Shown: positions 34,326 to 44,900 of the stretch, piece after piece | How positions within the stretch are numbered: position 1 is the stretch's first letter | How the letters are laid out: every line of letters starts with the position of its first letter | NCBI RefSeq assembly: GCF_024055595.1 | Contig: NZ_JAMXOF010000005.1 | Location: 1 to 64,000 of the forward strand | Source of the DNA: Mucilaginibacter aurantiaciroseus | GTDB lineage: Bacteria > Bacteroidota > Bacteroidia > Sphingobacteriales > Sphingobacteriaceae | DNA: 64,000 nt | Direction: 5' to 3' | Position numbers and translations under genes: made by a program | The notes under the pieces: model-generated | The model's input: only the letters and a program-made list of their open reading frames with translations | Database searches by the model: none | Told to the model about the DNA's origin: nothing

Positions 34326-34355
34326 AAAGGCTTTGGAGTATAGTCCAAAGCCTTT
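34326..34355 (-). terminator. Terminator of secG
   Basis: A perfect 12-bp stem (34326-34337 with 34344-34355) with a 6-nt loop, followed by T-rich sequence on the minus strand, 20 bp past the secG stop. Confidence 0.9.
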
Positions 34356-34375
34356 AAGTATTTCTTATAAACTTA

Positions 34376-34735
34376 TTACTTTTTGGGTTGAGCAGCCGGT
34401 GCAGGTGCAACAGCTGGTGTGCTTAACGGTGCAGGTGCCGCGGTTGTACCCTTTGGTTTAGAATCTTTTCTGATCTGCTCTAATAAAGCCGGGTCACTGC
34501 CTTTTTGAGAACCATCTTTAACAGATACGTTGATCATCAACGATAAAATCATAATACTGATAGCCAGCACCCAAGTTCCTTTTTCTAAAAAATCGCCGGT
34601 TTTTTGTACGCCCATTAATTGTGACGTACCTGAAAAATTTGAAGCTAAACCGCCGCCTTTAGGGTTTTGGATTAATACGATCAGGCCTAAAAGGACACAT
34701 AAAATGATCGTGATGATGATTAAAACTAAATACAT
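34376..34735 (-). CDS. secG: SecG, protein translocase subunit
   Basis: This 119-aa inner-membrane subunit of SecYEG has two membrane segments (about 2-20 and 52-72) joined by LIQNPKGGGLASNFSG, the SecG hallmark. The C-terminus is an Ala/Pro-rich tail. It is the last gene of an operon after a sigma-54 activator, lptE and a TPR gene. Confidence 0.93.
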   Translation of the reverse strand: MYLVLIIITIILCVLLGLIVLIQNPKGGGLASNFSGTSQLMGVQKTGDFLEKGTWVLAISIMILSLMINVSVKDGSQKGSDPALLEQIRKDSKPKGTTAAPAPLSTPAVAPAPAAQPKK

Positions 34736-34746
34736 TTCTTATAATA

Positions 34747-36669
34747 TCAATTGGTTTTCTTTTCTAACTGTTCAATCTGGGTTACAAAGTAAAGCTTTTT
34801 TTCCGGAAATTTCAATATCAATTTTTTATAAGTAGCTATAGCTTTATGATATAGCATTTGGTCGCAATAAATACGTGCCAGCGTTTCGGTCACAAAATCG
34901 TTCTGGTCTTCAGAGCTTCTTTTGGCTTTATTCTCATTATCCAGTTTATCTGCCGACAGCGGTTTTATCTGCGGCTCTGTATGGATGAAACGTTCTATAA
35001 TAACATCTTCCTTTTTATCGGGATCAAACGCCACAGGTGCCGCCTCTGCGCCCCTTTGTACCCCACTTATTGATGTAAGGCTAAAGATATTCTCGTAATA
35101 CTGCTGCTGTAACTCATTGCCGCTGCCTCGTTTTGCCGGCTTTGCTGCCTCGCCTCCGTTAGGTTTTGTATCGGCTGAAGGAGCTTCGCCATTCGTGTAC
35201 GGTTGGAAAGTTTCGGCATGCTCCTTACGGGTTTTGTTTAGCCACCACATAAAAGTGTATGGCATTTTATCATCATCGTAACGGGATACCTGCTGCCCGG
35301 CAGGCTCTGCCAATTGCGCTATTGGCTGGGTTGCTACAGAGAATAAATTTTCAACCGGTACAGCTTCCTGAACAATCGGCGCAGTATTGTTTACACCACG
35401 TAACTCATCAAGCTTTTTATCAAATGACAGGAAATCGGCACCTATGGCGCTATCCATTATCAGGCGTTCTTCCTGTTCCTGGATGTGCTTATGTTCGTCA
35501 CGCAATGGCTCTACAACCGGCTGCGGCTGGTGGAATAACACTTCTGATGCTTCCTCTTCTTCGGGGCTGCAATCTATATGCGGTTCGCTAAACCTTGCCT
35601 CAACAGGCGCAGTAGCTACCTCGTTAGGGGCGGCTTTAAAGCCAATATCTTCTATACCTACTATCTCGTCGTAAACGTCATCATCAATATCCTGACGCGT
35701 TTGTTCCGGCTCCGGTGTATTTTGCGCGCCCGGTTTAGGGAAACGCGAATTAAACCTTGGTGCTTCGTATTGGGGGATGGGAGGCGGTGTTTGCTGTACG
35801 GGTTGCTGTTCGGCAACTGGTGCAGGCTTTTCTACCAGAGGTTGCTGTGTAGTTGCTTCCGGCTCGTTATATTGGTAAGCATTTTCAACAGGCGTTTCTG
35901 TTACAGGTTGTTCTATATTTTCAGGCTCGCTGTTCTCAAACGCGTGATAGGTATGGTGATATTCACTGCCAATAACCGGGGCTTCGGTAATTTCTTCAAC
36001 AGGTTCTTCCTTTTTTGCGTCCTGCGTTTTCGCCGCATTGCCTGTTTCAGGGTGCTCGTAATTATCAACAGGCGTAAAGGTAACTTCTTCAGTTACTTCA
36101 GGTTGCTCAACAACTTGTGTCGGCTCTTGGTCTTGTTCTTCAATAATTTGCAAAGGCTCGCTTACGGGTTCATCGGCAACAATAACTTCTTGTCGTTCCG
36201 GCGAATTGTATCCGTTATTATCAAAAGCATTTGCATCATCAAGTTGTGCGGGGTCACTTTGTAGTTCTTCGGCAACAATACTATCCTGTTTTGCAGGGGC
36301 ATCGTATCCGTTATTATCAAATGCATCGGCATCAATAGATTTAGCCGTGGCAGTGCCTGTATTAAATAAGTTTTGGGTTGTTGTGTAGATATCCGCTGTA
36401 GAGAGGATAATGCTTGCCTCATTAACTACTGCAAGCTCTTGCGGATGGTTAACCACTTTATGCAGCGTGCGAGGGTTAAAATAAACTGTTGCTTTACTTA
36501 GCTGCTTTTTATCTCCTGCGCGGGCAAACAATACCTGCAATAAACCACTTTGCGGGTTATCCTGAACCAAACGCTCCAGGCTTTGGATATATGACGATCC
36601 GTTATCGGCCGGGTTAGCCAACAAGTCCCATAGAAAAAAATTCTGCCTGCTATCTACGTATTGATCCAC
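34747..36669 (-). CDS. TPR protein with long acidic low-complexity region
   Basis: This 640-aa protein starts at a GTG. Residues 1-90 hold a helical domain, the middle (about 110-480) is rich in Pro, Glu, Gln and Val and probably disordered, and the C-terminus ends in TPR-like helices (ARIYCDQMLYHKAIATYKKL). A roughly 38-residue unit is duplicated in tandem at about 115-190 (DAFDNNGYDAPAKQDSIVAE and NAFDNNGYNSPERQEVIVAD). Its position between lptE and secG is conserved in the phylum, from memory. The role is unknown; an envelope-assembly link is suggested only by neighbours. Confidence 0.75.
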   Translation of the reverse strand: MDQYVDSRQNFFLWDLLANPADNGSSYIQSLERLVQDNPQSGLLQVLFARAGDKKQLSKATVYFNPRTLHKVVNHPQELAVVNEASIILSTADIYTTTQNLFNTGTATAKSIDADAFDNNGYDAPAKQDSIVAEELQSDPAQLDDANAFDNNGYNSPERQEVIVADEPVSEPLQIIEEQDQEPTQVVEQPEVTEEVTFTPVDNYEHPETGNAAKTQDAKKEEPVEEITEAPVIGSEYHHTYHAFENSEPENIEQPVTETPVENAYQYNEPEATTQQPLVEKPAPVAEQQPVQQTPPPIPQYEAPRFNSRFPKPGAQNTPEPEQTRQDIDDDVYDEIVGIEDIGFKAAPNEVATAPVEARFSEPHIDCSPEEEEASEVLFHQPQPVVEPLRDEHKHIQEQEERLIMDSAIGADFLSFDKKLDELRGVNNTAPIVQEAVPVENLFSVATQPIAQLAEPAGQQVSRYDDDKMPYTFMWWLNKTRKEHAETFQPYTNGEAPSADTKPNGGEAAKPAKRGSGNELQQQYYENIFSLTSISGVQRGAEAAPVAFDPDKKEDVIIERFIHTEPQIKPLSADKLDNENKAKRSSEDQNDFVTETLARIYCDQMLYHKAIATYKKLILKFPEKKLYFVTQIEQLEKKTN

Positions 36670-36687
36670 GTTTTATAAACTATATGC

Positions 36688-37212
36688 CTACCAATTGGCA
36701 AAGGCCCTGTTAAAAATATCGTCTGTTAACTGTTTAACAATTTCTGGTATCAAAGTTTGTTCCTGCGATGCACTATCGCCGGTAAATTCTTTATATTTTG
36801 TAAACGTTTCCTCAAAATTAAGCTTTTTATCGGCTTCGTACACATATTTTACGGTAACAGTAATGGTTAAACGGCTGGCTCCTGCAATTGGCGCAACATT
36901 ACTATTGGTAGCCTGTATAGAAACCGGTGCAATACTGTAGCCCGTAATTGCTCCGCTCATGGTGCCGTTAGCTTCGCCCCTGGTAATGCTGATGCTGGTT
37001 TGCGAACGGATGCGATTTTTTAGTGCTTCTGTAAAGGTTTGGCTTAAGGTAGGCACAACAAGTTGAGCATTATTTTCAAAAAACTGAACATCAATTGTTT
37101 TTAGATCTACTGGTATGGATGCACCATTAAGCGATAACTTGTAAGCGCAAGAGTTAAAAAGCATCACCACCGTACCCAATATTAACACATTTAAAAATAA
37201 CCTTTTCTTCAT
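36688..37212 (-). CDS. lptE: LptE-like outer-membrane LPS assembly lipoprotein
   Basis: This 174-aa lipoprotein has a lipobox ending at Cys22 (MLFNSC) and the LptE-type core CAYKLSLNGASIPVDLKTI. With LptD it forms the outer-membrane LPS export channel. Bacteroidota LptE is divergent, and the identification rests on the N-terminal motif and on the sigma-54 activator / lptE / TPR / secG gene order. Confidence 0.82.
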   Translation of the reverse strand: MKKRLFLNVLILGTVVMLFNSCAYKLSLNGASIPVDLKTIDVQFFENNAQLVVPTLSQTFTEALKNRIRSQTSISITRGEANGTMSGAITGYSIAPVSIQATNSNVAPIAGASRLTITVTVKYVYEADKKLNFEETFTKYKEFTGDSASQEQTLIPEIVKQLTDDIFNRAFANW

Positions 37213-37225
37213 TTGATATGATACC

Positions 37226-38473
37226 CTATAAATCTAATTCTTTTATTTTACGATATAAAGTTCTTTCTGAAATGCCCAGCTCATTTGCGGCCAGCTTACG
37301 CTTGCCTTTGTGCTTTTTAAGCGCTTTACGGATCAGGTCAGATTCCTTTTCTATTAGCGATAACGATTCCTCCACCTCTTCGGCTTCGTGCGTTATGTTA
37401 TAATCGTTATTGTTATTGCTGCTAACGTTACTGTTAACGGGTTGCTGCAGGGTAAATTGTGCTTCGCGGTTATTGGTGGGCAATTCAATATCGCGGTAAA
37501 GCTGTGTTACAGCCGGCGAGTTGTTTGCATAGTTTGTGCTTACACCGCCATGCTCAATAATATCAGCCACTAGTTTTTTCAACTCAACCATATCGCGCTT
37601 CATATCAAACAGTACTTTGTAAAGGATATCCCGTTCAGAAAAATCCTCTTTCGGCTGATTGTCCAGGCGCATTGGCAAATTGCTGCGGCTTGCCTCATGT
37701 GGTATATAGGTTAGCAGTGTTGGCGCAGTTATTACGCGGTCGCGTTCTAAAACGGCCAATTGCTCGGCCATATTTTTCAACTGCCTAACATTACCCGGCC
37801 ACGAATAATTGATGAGTACCTGCTGCGCTTCTTCATCTAATTGGATAGGTGGGCTGCGGTACTTATCAGTAAAATCTGAAGTAAACTTGCGGAACAGCAG
37901 GAATACATCTTCCTTCCTTTCGCGCAATGGTGGGATTTTCAACGGAACGGTGTTTAGCCTATAGTAAAGATCCTCGCGGAACTTACCGGCTTTAACCGCA
38001 TCGTAAACATCCACGTTGGTTGCTGCAATAACACGCACATTGGTTTTCTCAACCTTAGATGACCCCACCCTAATGTACTGGCCCGATTCTAAAACCCTGA
38101 GCAAGCGCGCCTGGGTGCCTAATGGCATTTCGGCTATCTCATCTAAAAAGATAGTACCACCATTCACGGTTTCAAAGTAACCTTTACGCTCGCCAACGGC
38201 ACCTGTGTAAGCGCCTTTTTCGTGCCCGAATAGTTCCGAATCGATGGTACCCTCGGGGATAGCCCCGCAGTTAACCGCTATGAACGGCCCATGCTTACGC
38301 GGACTCATCTGGTGGATAATGTGCGAAAAAACCTCTTTACCACTACCACTCTCGCCGGTAATTAATACCGAGATATCTGTAGGTGCAACTTGGTTAGCTA
38401 TATTTATTGCCCTGTTCAACAACGGCGAGTTGCCGATGATGCCAAAGCGTTGTTTGATTTCTTGTACTTCCAT
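37226..38473 (-). CDS. Sigma-54-dependent transcriptional activator
   Basis: This 415-aa protein has an AAA+ domain from the very N-terminus (about 10-240) with Walker A GESGSGKE (40-47) and the sigma-54-contact motif GAYTGA (87-92), a linker, and a Fis-type helix-turn-helix at the C-terminus (KRKLAANELGISERTLYRKI). It lacks a receiver or other N-terminal sensor domain, so activity may be controlled by partners. It heads the lptE/TPR/secG operon. GAYTGA in place of GAFTGA is a common natural variant. Confidence 0.9.
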   Translation of the reverse strand: MEVQEIKQRFGIIGNSPLLNRAINIANQVAPTDISVLITGESGSGKEVFSHIIHQMSPRKHGPFIAVNCGAIPEGTIDSELFGHEKGAYTGAVGERKGYFETVNGGTIFLDEIAEMPLGTQARLLRVLESGQYIRVGSSKVEKTNVRVIAATNVDVYDAVKAGKFREDLYYRLNTVPLKIPPLRERKEDVFLLFRKFTSDFTDKYRSPPIQLDEEAQQVLINYSWPGNVRQLKNMAEQLAVLERDRVITAPTLLTYIPHEASRSNLPMRLDNQPKEDFSERDILYKVLFDMKRDMVELKKLVADIIEHGGVSTNYANNSPAVTQLYRDIELPTNNREAQFTLQQPVNSNVSSNNNNDYNITHEAEEVEESLSLIEKESDLIRKALKKHKGKRKLAANELGISERTLYRKIKELDL

Positions 38474-38477
38474 TTAT

Positions 38478-38548
38478 TAAATTTGAAGATTCGGCAATTT
38501 GAAAATTTGGAAATGAGCTCATCTTCAAATTTTCAAATCATCAAATTA
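38478..38548. repeat. AT-rich TTTGAAAATTTG repeat between miaB and the sigma-54 gene
   Basis: Repeated and inverted copies of the words GATTTGAAAATTTG and CAAATTTTCAAATC occupy the spacer. The same word family recurs at 61989-62105. It looks like a dispersed intergenic repeat. Confidence 0.6.
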
Positions 38549-40036
38549 ATCTACAATTCTTCCTATCAACGTTGCCGAAGTCGTTCTTTCCACCACCACA
38601 TTAACGTACTGGCCCGGCTTGTAAGCTTCGCTTACCGGGAATATCACCATAGCGTTTTGATCGCTGCGGCCACAGTAGTCTTTGTCCGATTTTTTGGAGA
38701 AGCCTTCTATCAGCACTTTTTCTATCTTGCCAATACGTGCCTGCATCCTGTAGAAAGAATATTCCTGTTGCTTAGCTACAATTTGCGACAAACGGCGTTG
38801 TTTTACTTCTTCGGGGATATCATCCTCATAGCGTTTGGCGGCTAAAGTTCCCGGCCTTTCGCTGTATTTAAACATGTAGGCAAAATCGTATTTCACGTAA
38901 TCCATCATGGTTACGCTATCGTTATGCTCTTCATTAGTTTCGGTACAAAAACCGGTAATAATGTCTGTAGATATCGCGCAATTCGGTATTATCCTGCGGA
39001 TGGCATCAATACGGTTCATGTACCATTCACGGTCATAAGTACGGTTCATGATATCCAGTATACGGCTGTTACCGCTTTGTACCGGCAAGTGTATGTAGTT
39101 GCAAATGTTATCGTATTTAGCAATGGTATATAAAACTTCGTCGGTGATATCTTTAGGGTGCGATGTTGAAAAACGTACGCGCAACTCCGGACTAACCAAC
39201 GCAACCATTTCTAACAGGTTAGCGAAGTTTACAGCCCCCTCTAAATCTCCCCCGGCAGGGGAGACTTTTTGATCGGCTTTGGTTTCTAAAACACTCCCTT
39301 CCGGGGAGGGTTGTTGGGTGGGGCTCCATTTGTACGAATCTACATTCTGCCCTAACAAGGTAACCTCGCGGTAGCCTTTATCAAAAAGGTCTTTACACTC
39401 GGCAACTACCGAATATGCGTCGCGACTGCGTTCGCGCCCACGGGTAAACGGCACCACGCAAAACGAGCACATATTGTCGCACCCCCGCATAATGGATACA
39501 AAGGCGTTTATGCCATTGCTATTTAAGCGTACCGGGCTGATGTCAGCATAGGTTTCTTCGCGACTAAGTAATACGTTTACTGCTTTTTGGCCGCTATCAA
39601 CCTGTTCTATAAGGTTTGGCAAGTCGCGGTAAGCATCGGGGCCTACTACAACATCAACCAGTTTTTCTTCTTCTAAAAATTTGGCTTTTAAGCGTTCAGC
39701 CATACAGCCTAAAACGCCAATCACCATACCGGGGTTCCTGAATTTTGCACCTGCAAATTCTTTCAGACGGTTACGTACGCGCACTTCCGCATTCTCTCGT
39801 ATCGAGCAGGTGTTGATGAAGATCACATCCGCATTGTTAAAATCTGATGTGGTTTCAAAGCCTTTTTCGGCTAATATCGAAGCTACTATCTCACTGTCAG
39901 AAAAATTCATGGCGCAGCCATAGCTTTCTATATAAAGCTTACGGCCATTGTGTTTACCAACAGGTTCTAATACAAAAGCCTCGCCCTGCCTGCTCTCATC
40001 ATGCACTTTATCCGGTATAAGCAAATCCATTGTCAT
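38546..40036 (-). CDS. miaB: MiaB, tRNA-2-methylthio-N6-dimethylallyladenosine synthase
   Basis: This 496-aa protein (start ATG 40036, [10 protein letters not shown]) is a radical-SAM methylthiotransferase acting on A37 of tRNAs. The N-terminal cluster cysteines are in [16 protein letters not shown] and LGCMAERL; the radical-SAM CxxxCxxC is in [20 protein letters not shown]; a TRAM domain ends the protein. Between YKW and [11 protein letters not shown] lies a Pro/Gly/Glu-rich 31-residue stretch (residues 238-268) encoded by a palindromic 93-bp insertion, where homologues usually have few residues. The frame is intact, so the enzyme is probably active. A TATTTTTG box (40052-40059) precedes it by 15 nt. 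Confidence 0.93.
   Translation of the reverse strand: MTMDLLIPDKVHDESRQGEAFVLEPVGKHNGRKLYIESYGCAMNFSDSEIVASILAEKGFETTSDFNNADVIFINTCSIRENAEVRVRNRLKEFAGAKFRNPGMVIGVLGCMAERLKAKFLEEEKLVDVVVGPDAYRDLPNLIEQVDSGQKAVNVLLSREETYADISPVRLNSNGINAFVSIMRGCDNMCSFCVVPFTRGRERSRDAYSVVAECKDLFDKGYREVTLLGQNVDSYKWSPTQQPSPEGSVLETKADQKVSPAGGDLEGAVNFANLLEMVALVSPELRVRFSTSHPKDITDEVLYTIAKYDNICNYIHLPVQSGNSRILDIMNRTYDREWYMNRIDAIRRIIPNCAISTDIITGFCTETNEEHNDSVTMMDYVKYDFAYMFKYSERPGTLAAKRYEDDIPEEVKQRRLSQIVAKQQEYSFYRMQARIGKIEKVLIEGFSKKSDKDYCGRSDQNAMVIFPVSEAYKPGQYVNVVVERTTSATLIGRIVD
39233..39325. repeat. 93-bp palindromic element inserted in frame in miaB
   Basis: The element runs from AGCCCC to GGGGCT (inverted ends) and contains two hairpins, TCTCCCC-nGGGGGAGA type (about 39246-39264) and CTCCCTTCCGGGGAG type (about 39294-39309). 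Its length is 31 codons exactly and it starts on a codon boundary. It encodes [15 protein letters not shown] low-complexity residues that are foreign to MiaB. Confidence 0.7.
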
Positions 40037-40051
40037 TGTAAAATTGAACCG

Positions 40052-40059
40052 CAAAAATA
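40052..40059 (-). promoter_or_regulatory. Candidate -7 box of miaB
   Basis: TATTTTTG on the minus strand lies 15 nt before the ATG at 40036. The -33 element is not evident. Confidence 0.35.
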
Positions 40060-40174
40060 CAATTTTTTTATATAATGAAGTGACAGTTTGTCAGCATTTA
40101 ACAATTTTCAGTTTTTATTGTTATAGTACCACGCAAGCAGCCATAGAGTCGCTGAAGTTTAACGAACCGAAACC

Positions 40175-41971
40175 ATGGCTAATAATATTCTCAAACAACG
40201 CTGGCTAAAAACACTACTGATAGTAGTTGGAGCACTGGTTATAATTATGCTTGTTGCAGCCCTTTGTATTAATAGCATCCTGGCACCTAAACTATCCGCC
40301 AAGTTAAAAGAGACTATTTTAAAAGGCACCGATAGCCTTTACACGATCAATTACAGCGACCTTGACCTGAACATACTGCAAGGCAAAGCCGTGTTATACG
40401 ATATCACGTTTAAAGCCGACCCCACTGTTTATCAGCAAATGAGAAAGCGCGGCGCAGCACCCGGTAAACTTTACGAACTGCATGTTAAACGCCTCGTAAT
40501 ATCCGGCGCACACGCGTTTGAACTTTACTTTAAAAAGAAACTCAACATTAGCCGCATCACACTAAATTCTCCGGAAATCGCCATCGATAAATATTCGGAT
40601 AAGGACACTGATACGGCCAGGAAAGATAAACCTACATTATATAAAAAAATATCAAAAAGCCTTAAGCTGGTGCATGTAGACGAGATCTTACTGACTGATA
40701 TTAATTACAAGCAGCGCAATCACACCGCGCCAAAAGTAGCTATGTCAGAGGTTAAGGAGATGGATGTAAAAGCTACCGATCTGCTGATAGATTCGGCTAC
40801 GCAAACAGATACCTCGCGGTTTTTATATTGTAAGGATGTTACTACACAACTAAAAAACTACAGCAGCAAATCAGTTGATGGCTTGTATACTTTTAAAGTG
40901 AGGGCAGTTAAACTCTCCACCCAAACTAAAAAACTTACCGTTCGCGGGTTGAATTTGCAGCCCATTGATCACACGATATTTTTCAAGCGAAGCAAACGCG
41001 ACCGTTTTACCCTGAGGATAGATTCCATTCAGTTAAATAATTTCGATTACATCACATATCAAAAAGATCAATCGCTGGATGTAAAGCGCCTGGTATTAAA
41101 CAACGGTTATTTTGAAGTTTACAGCAATTACAACGGCCAACTGCAAACCACCGACAGGCTGGTAACCTTTCCCCACTGGGCTATACGCCACGCCATCAAA
41201 GCTAAACTGAATATAGACACGCTCGACCTGAAACATTTTACCTTTACTTATACGCAACGAAACGAGGGGCCAATGAAAACAGGCTCGGTTGTGTTTAACA
41301 ATATTTCTGCTCGTTTACGCAACCTTACCAACAAAAAAGATTTATTGGCAAAAAACAATATTGCTACGGCTAACCTTACCAGCTATTTCATGGGCAAAGG
41401 TAAGCTGGATCTATCCTTTACATTTAATCTTAACGATGCCGGTTACAAATATAGTTACAAAGGGCACCTGGAGCCAATGGACATTGCTGCCGCCAACCCC
41501 GCAACTATGCCACTATCTATGCTTAAAATAACATCCGGCAGGGTAAAAAGCCTCGACTTTAATTTCAACAACACACAAAAAATATCTACGGGCACGGTTA
41601 CATTTTTATATAACGATTTAAATGTTGATGTATTGAGGAAGGACGATGAGAAAGGCTACAGCAAAAAAACCATCTTATCTACGCTTACCAATGCCTTCAT
41701 CATTAAACACGATAACCCGGATGATGGCAAAACCGCGCCGCGTACGGCTAAAGTTATTTTCATTCGCCCTGCTAATTTCCCATTCTTTAAAACGGTGTGG
41801 CTTTCCATATTGAATGGCATTAAAGCCGGCGCCGGCGTGGGAAATGCAAAAGAAAAAGACAAGAAAGAAGATGCTGATAAGCTAAAGAAGGAAAAAGAAA
41901 AACGGTTGAAGGAAGCGAAAGAAAAGAAAGAGAATGAGGAGAAGAAGTTTAAGGAGAAGAAAAAATCTTAA
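40175..41971 (+). CDS. AsmA/DUF748-like envelope protein
   Basis: This 598-aa protein has a single N-terminal membrane anchor (about 12-35) and a long extracytoplasmic beta-rich region with features typical of AsmA-like or DUF748 proteins (LDLNILQGKAVLYDITFK; repeated LVLNNGYFEVY-like strands). The C-terminal 45 residues are highly charged Lys/Glu coiled coil. AsmA-like proteins are implicated in lipid transport between membranes. The family call is by overall pattern and so moderate. It is a single gene divergent from miaB and convergent with sprA. Confidence 0.65.
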   Translation: MANNILKQRWLKTLLIVVGALVIIMLVAALCINSILAPKLSAKLKETILKGTDSLYTINYSDLDLNILQGKAVLYDITFKADPTVYQQMRKRGAAPGKLYELHVKRLVISGAHAFELYFKKKLNISRITLNSPEIAIDKYSDKDTDTARKDKPTLYKKISKSLKLVHVDEILLTDINYKQRNHTAPKVAMSEVKEMDVKATDLLIDSATQTDTSRFLYCKDVTTQLKNYSSKSVDGLYTFKVRAVKLSTQTKKLTVRGLNLQPIDHTIFFKRSKRDRFTLRIDSIQLNNFDYITYQKDQSLDVKRLVLNNGYFEVYSNYNGQLQTTDRLVTFPHWAIRHAIKAKLNIDTLDLKHFTFTYTQRNEGPMKTGSVVFNNISARLRNLTNKKDLLAKNNIATANLTSYFMGKGKLDLSFTFNLNDAGYKYSYKGHLEPMDIAAANPATMPLSMLKITSGRVKSLDFNFNNTQKISTGTVTFLYNDLNVDVLRKDDEKGYSKKTILSTLTNAFIIKHDNPDDGKTAPRTAKVIFIRPANFPFFKTVWLSILNGIKAGAGVGNAKEKDKKEDADKLKKEKEKRLKEAKEKKENEEKKFKEKKKS

Positions 41972-41983
41972 TCTACACCTGCG

Positions 41984-44900
41984 CTACTGCAGCAGCAACT
42001 TCAAATTAATACCAAAATTAGTGAACGAGGTATTGAACGACTGCGAGGTATATGGCTTGGTGATATTGCTATCGTAAAACAAATTTAAGTTAAAACGCTG
42101 ATTAATCACGTAATCAATAGAAGGGCGCATCGTGATATTCTTAGCCCCCGATGATACTTCAGCAGCGGCTATATCTGCACGATAGATCAATGTTTTGTTA
42201 TCGCGTACGGCAACATCAAGCTTAAAGTTAATGTCGTTATTATCCTTGTTGCCTGTGCCGAATAAGCCCCATGGCATCCTGAAGTTTTTAGGGCGATAGC
42301 CGAAACCAAATACCAAAATATTTTCGTCCTGCTGGGCTAGCTGGCTGTTTAGTAAACTTAGGTTTAACGAGCGGGTTTTACGGTACTCGAAGTTGGCCGT
42401 CATGCTGTTTTTGAAACGTACGTCGGCACCTAACAACGGCACAAACTGCTCAAATATGGCCACCTGCGAGAACTGGTAGAACGGCAGGAAATCGTTATTA
42501 AAATCTCTCGAAGCTACTGCGCCGTTGGCCTCCTGGTATTGCAGCAGGGTGGTAAAACTACTCACATTATATGATGAACGGTAACCATGCTTCAAGTCGA
42601 ACGAGTCGAACAGGTCTGCAAAGAACGGCATCTTGCCCAACCCTGCGTACGAGATCTGCCAGTTAGGGATAGGGATCTTAGGAAACTGACTAGTGGCCGA
42701 CTTGCTTGCATCTTTGCCAGAGTAAGCGGCCAAAAATGCAGGTACCAATACGTTTTGCGCATTAGGCCCGTAACCATCGGCATAACCATTAGCGGCTACG
42801 CCCGAGTTTAAATTAGTAAGGCCAAGCCTTTGCGAAACAATAGTACGGTTATCTAAAAACTTTTGATAAGTAGGCGACCTGCTGGTAACACCGCCAGATT
42901 TTGCAAATGCTGTACCTAATGAAAAGAAAGAGATGCTGTAGGTACCCGTTGTTACCGGGCTCAGATTTTCGATACTATTGGTTGATGCCAGGTATTTAAA
43001 GTTGGTTTGGTAATTTTTATCTTGTGTTTTAAAGGCGATCAGCTCGATACGCAGGTCTGATACCGGCTCAATAATGCTTCGCAGGCGGATGTCCTCGTTA
43101 AACGATTTTACATAAAGCTGGTTCTGTAAGGTATCCGTGGTTATCCATCCGTTGACTATGGCGCGCTGGCGGATATCGGCCTGGCTACCTAACAGGAAGC
43201 CTATACCCGGCGCGTCATACTTCAGATCTTGCCCAAAAAGATTCGATTTAGGCAAATATCCCGGCAGGAATGTACCTTCTGTACGGGTATAGGTACCGCT
43301 GATGTTTTTGATGCCCGTTAGTATCCCCAGGAAGAATTTTGCCGCGCCCGTTTTCTCATCCTTACCCTTACGCAACCCCTTAAATTTATTATAAAAGTTG
43401 GAAAAATTAAGGTTTGGATTCAACTGTATAGTCCGCGCGTTTTGGATGCTGTTACCAACATCATACGTTGGGTTATTTATAGCAAACTCCGGCTGGCTTT
43501 GCCAGTTAAAGTTGGTGCTGTAACGCACGGTTAGGGCTGTCCAGTCGAGGCCCGGCAGCTTGTTTATTGGTGCTGACCAGTTTAAATTGATGGTGTGGTT
43601 ATAGTTGGTGGTACGGCCCAGCTTCCAAAGGTTTTCCCAAAGGGTATCGCGTTTTAAACCATTGATACGGCCAGCCGGTTCATCCACAACAGATAGGTTT
43701 GTCGCATCTATATCCAGCGTTAGGGCTTTCGACAAATTCCATCCTATACCGTAAACCCGGGTAATGTTAAAGTTTTTATTGAAAGCTGTTGGGATAGCGA
43801 TAAAATTGTTCGGGTCATTATTACGCAGGGTATTCTCCGAGTAAAAACGATCAAAGTTGATGCTAAAATTCAACCTCGATGGCAGGATGCTAAAGTTAAA
43901 ATCGCGCGCCAGGGCAAGCAGGTTGCTTTTGATGATTTTGGCAAACGGCGTATAATATTTAGGGTCTTTATTATAATTATAATTCAGCGCTACGCGATAA
44001 GTTTTAGCAAAGTCATTCTCCACGTTAAAATCATGGTGCTGGTATTCGGTATAGGCGTAGGTAGCTGCAAAGTTCTCAACATCCCATACATGCACAGGGG
44101 CGGTAGTGTTTGTACGTTCTTTATGTACGTTGGTAAAGTTGAAACTTTTGCGCGTGGTAAAATCTTGCGTAACATTCTTTATCGAATCGCGTGCCTGGTT
44201 ATTTGGTGCCGCTGCAAGCGATTTTTTCAGCTCCACATCAGGCGAACCAGGGTCATATTGCGGGGTGCTTACCTGGGTAGAGATGTTTACATATGCCGGG
44301 ATCCGGATCCCGCTTTTTTCCGGGAAAAATTTGCCCAGCTCTATACTTGCCGATGCATCTACAGCTTGGTTATCGCTTCGGCTACGGTCGCTCACCCTTG
44401 AATCCAGCGTACCGAACCCCACGGTGCTTTTACTGCCCGATACGGTGATATTCGCAAAGTCTGCCAGTGCGGCATCTACCCTCGCGGTAGCAGCCCAGCC
44501 ACCACGCTGGTCAAATTCTGTTAAACGCAATTCATCAAACCAAACAGTACCTGTTTTATTCAATCCATCATCTCCGGCAAGTCCCCTGGGTTTGTATGGG
44601 TTGCGTACACCCAGCATAATGGTGCGCAGTCGGCTCAGGTCGGGCTGGCCTTTTATGGTTACCTTATTGGTGCCATCAGTATATACGAACGGGATGGTGA
44701 ACGGCCACGGCTGCCCGTTTAACTTGGCATTGTTACGGGCGAGTTTAGCATCTATCAAAATGGATAATTGCAGATCCAGTTCGTTTACTGCCGGCCATAT
44801 GGCTCCAGGGTCGCGGGTGCCGGGCTGGGTAACAGCCAAAGGCACTTCGTATTCGTAATAGTTATCCTGGTAATCGACACCCAAACGTACAAACCCGTTA

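Noticed and set aside
34134..34330. CIRCE/HrcA operator upstream of groES
   Set aside because: No TTAGCACTC-N9-GAGTGCTAA match is present.
44106..44858. 250-codon + strand frame inside sprA
   Set aside because: It is a shadow of sprA; the product has no domain, and sprA is an established family over this stretch.
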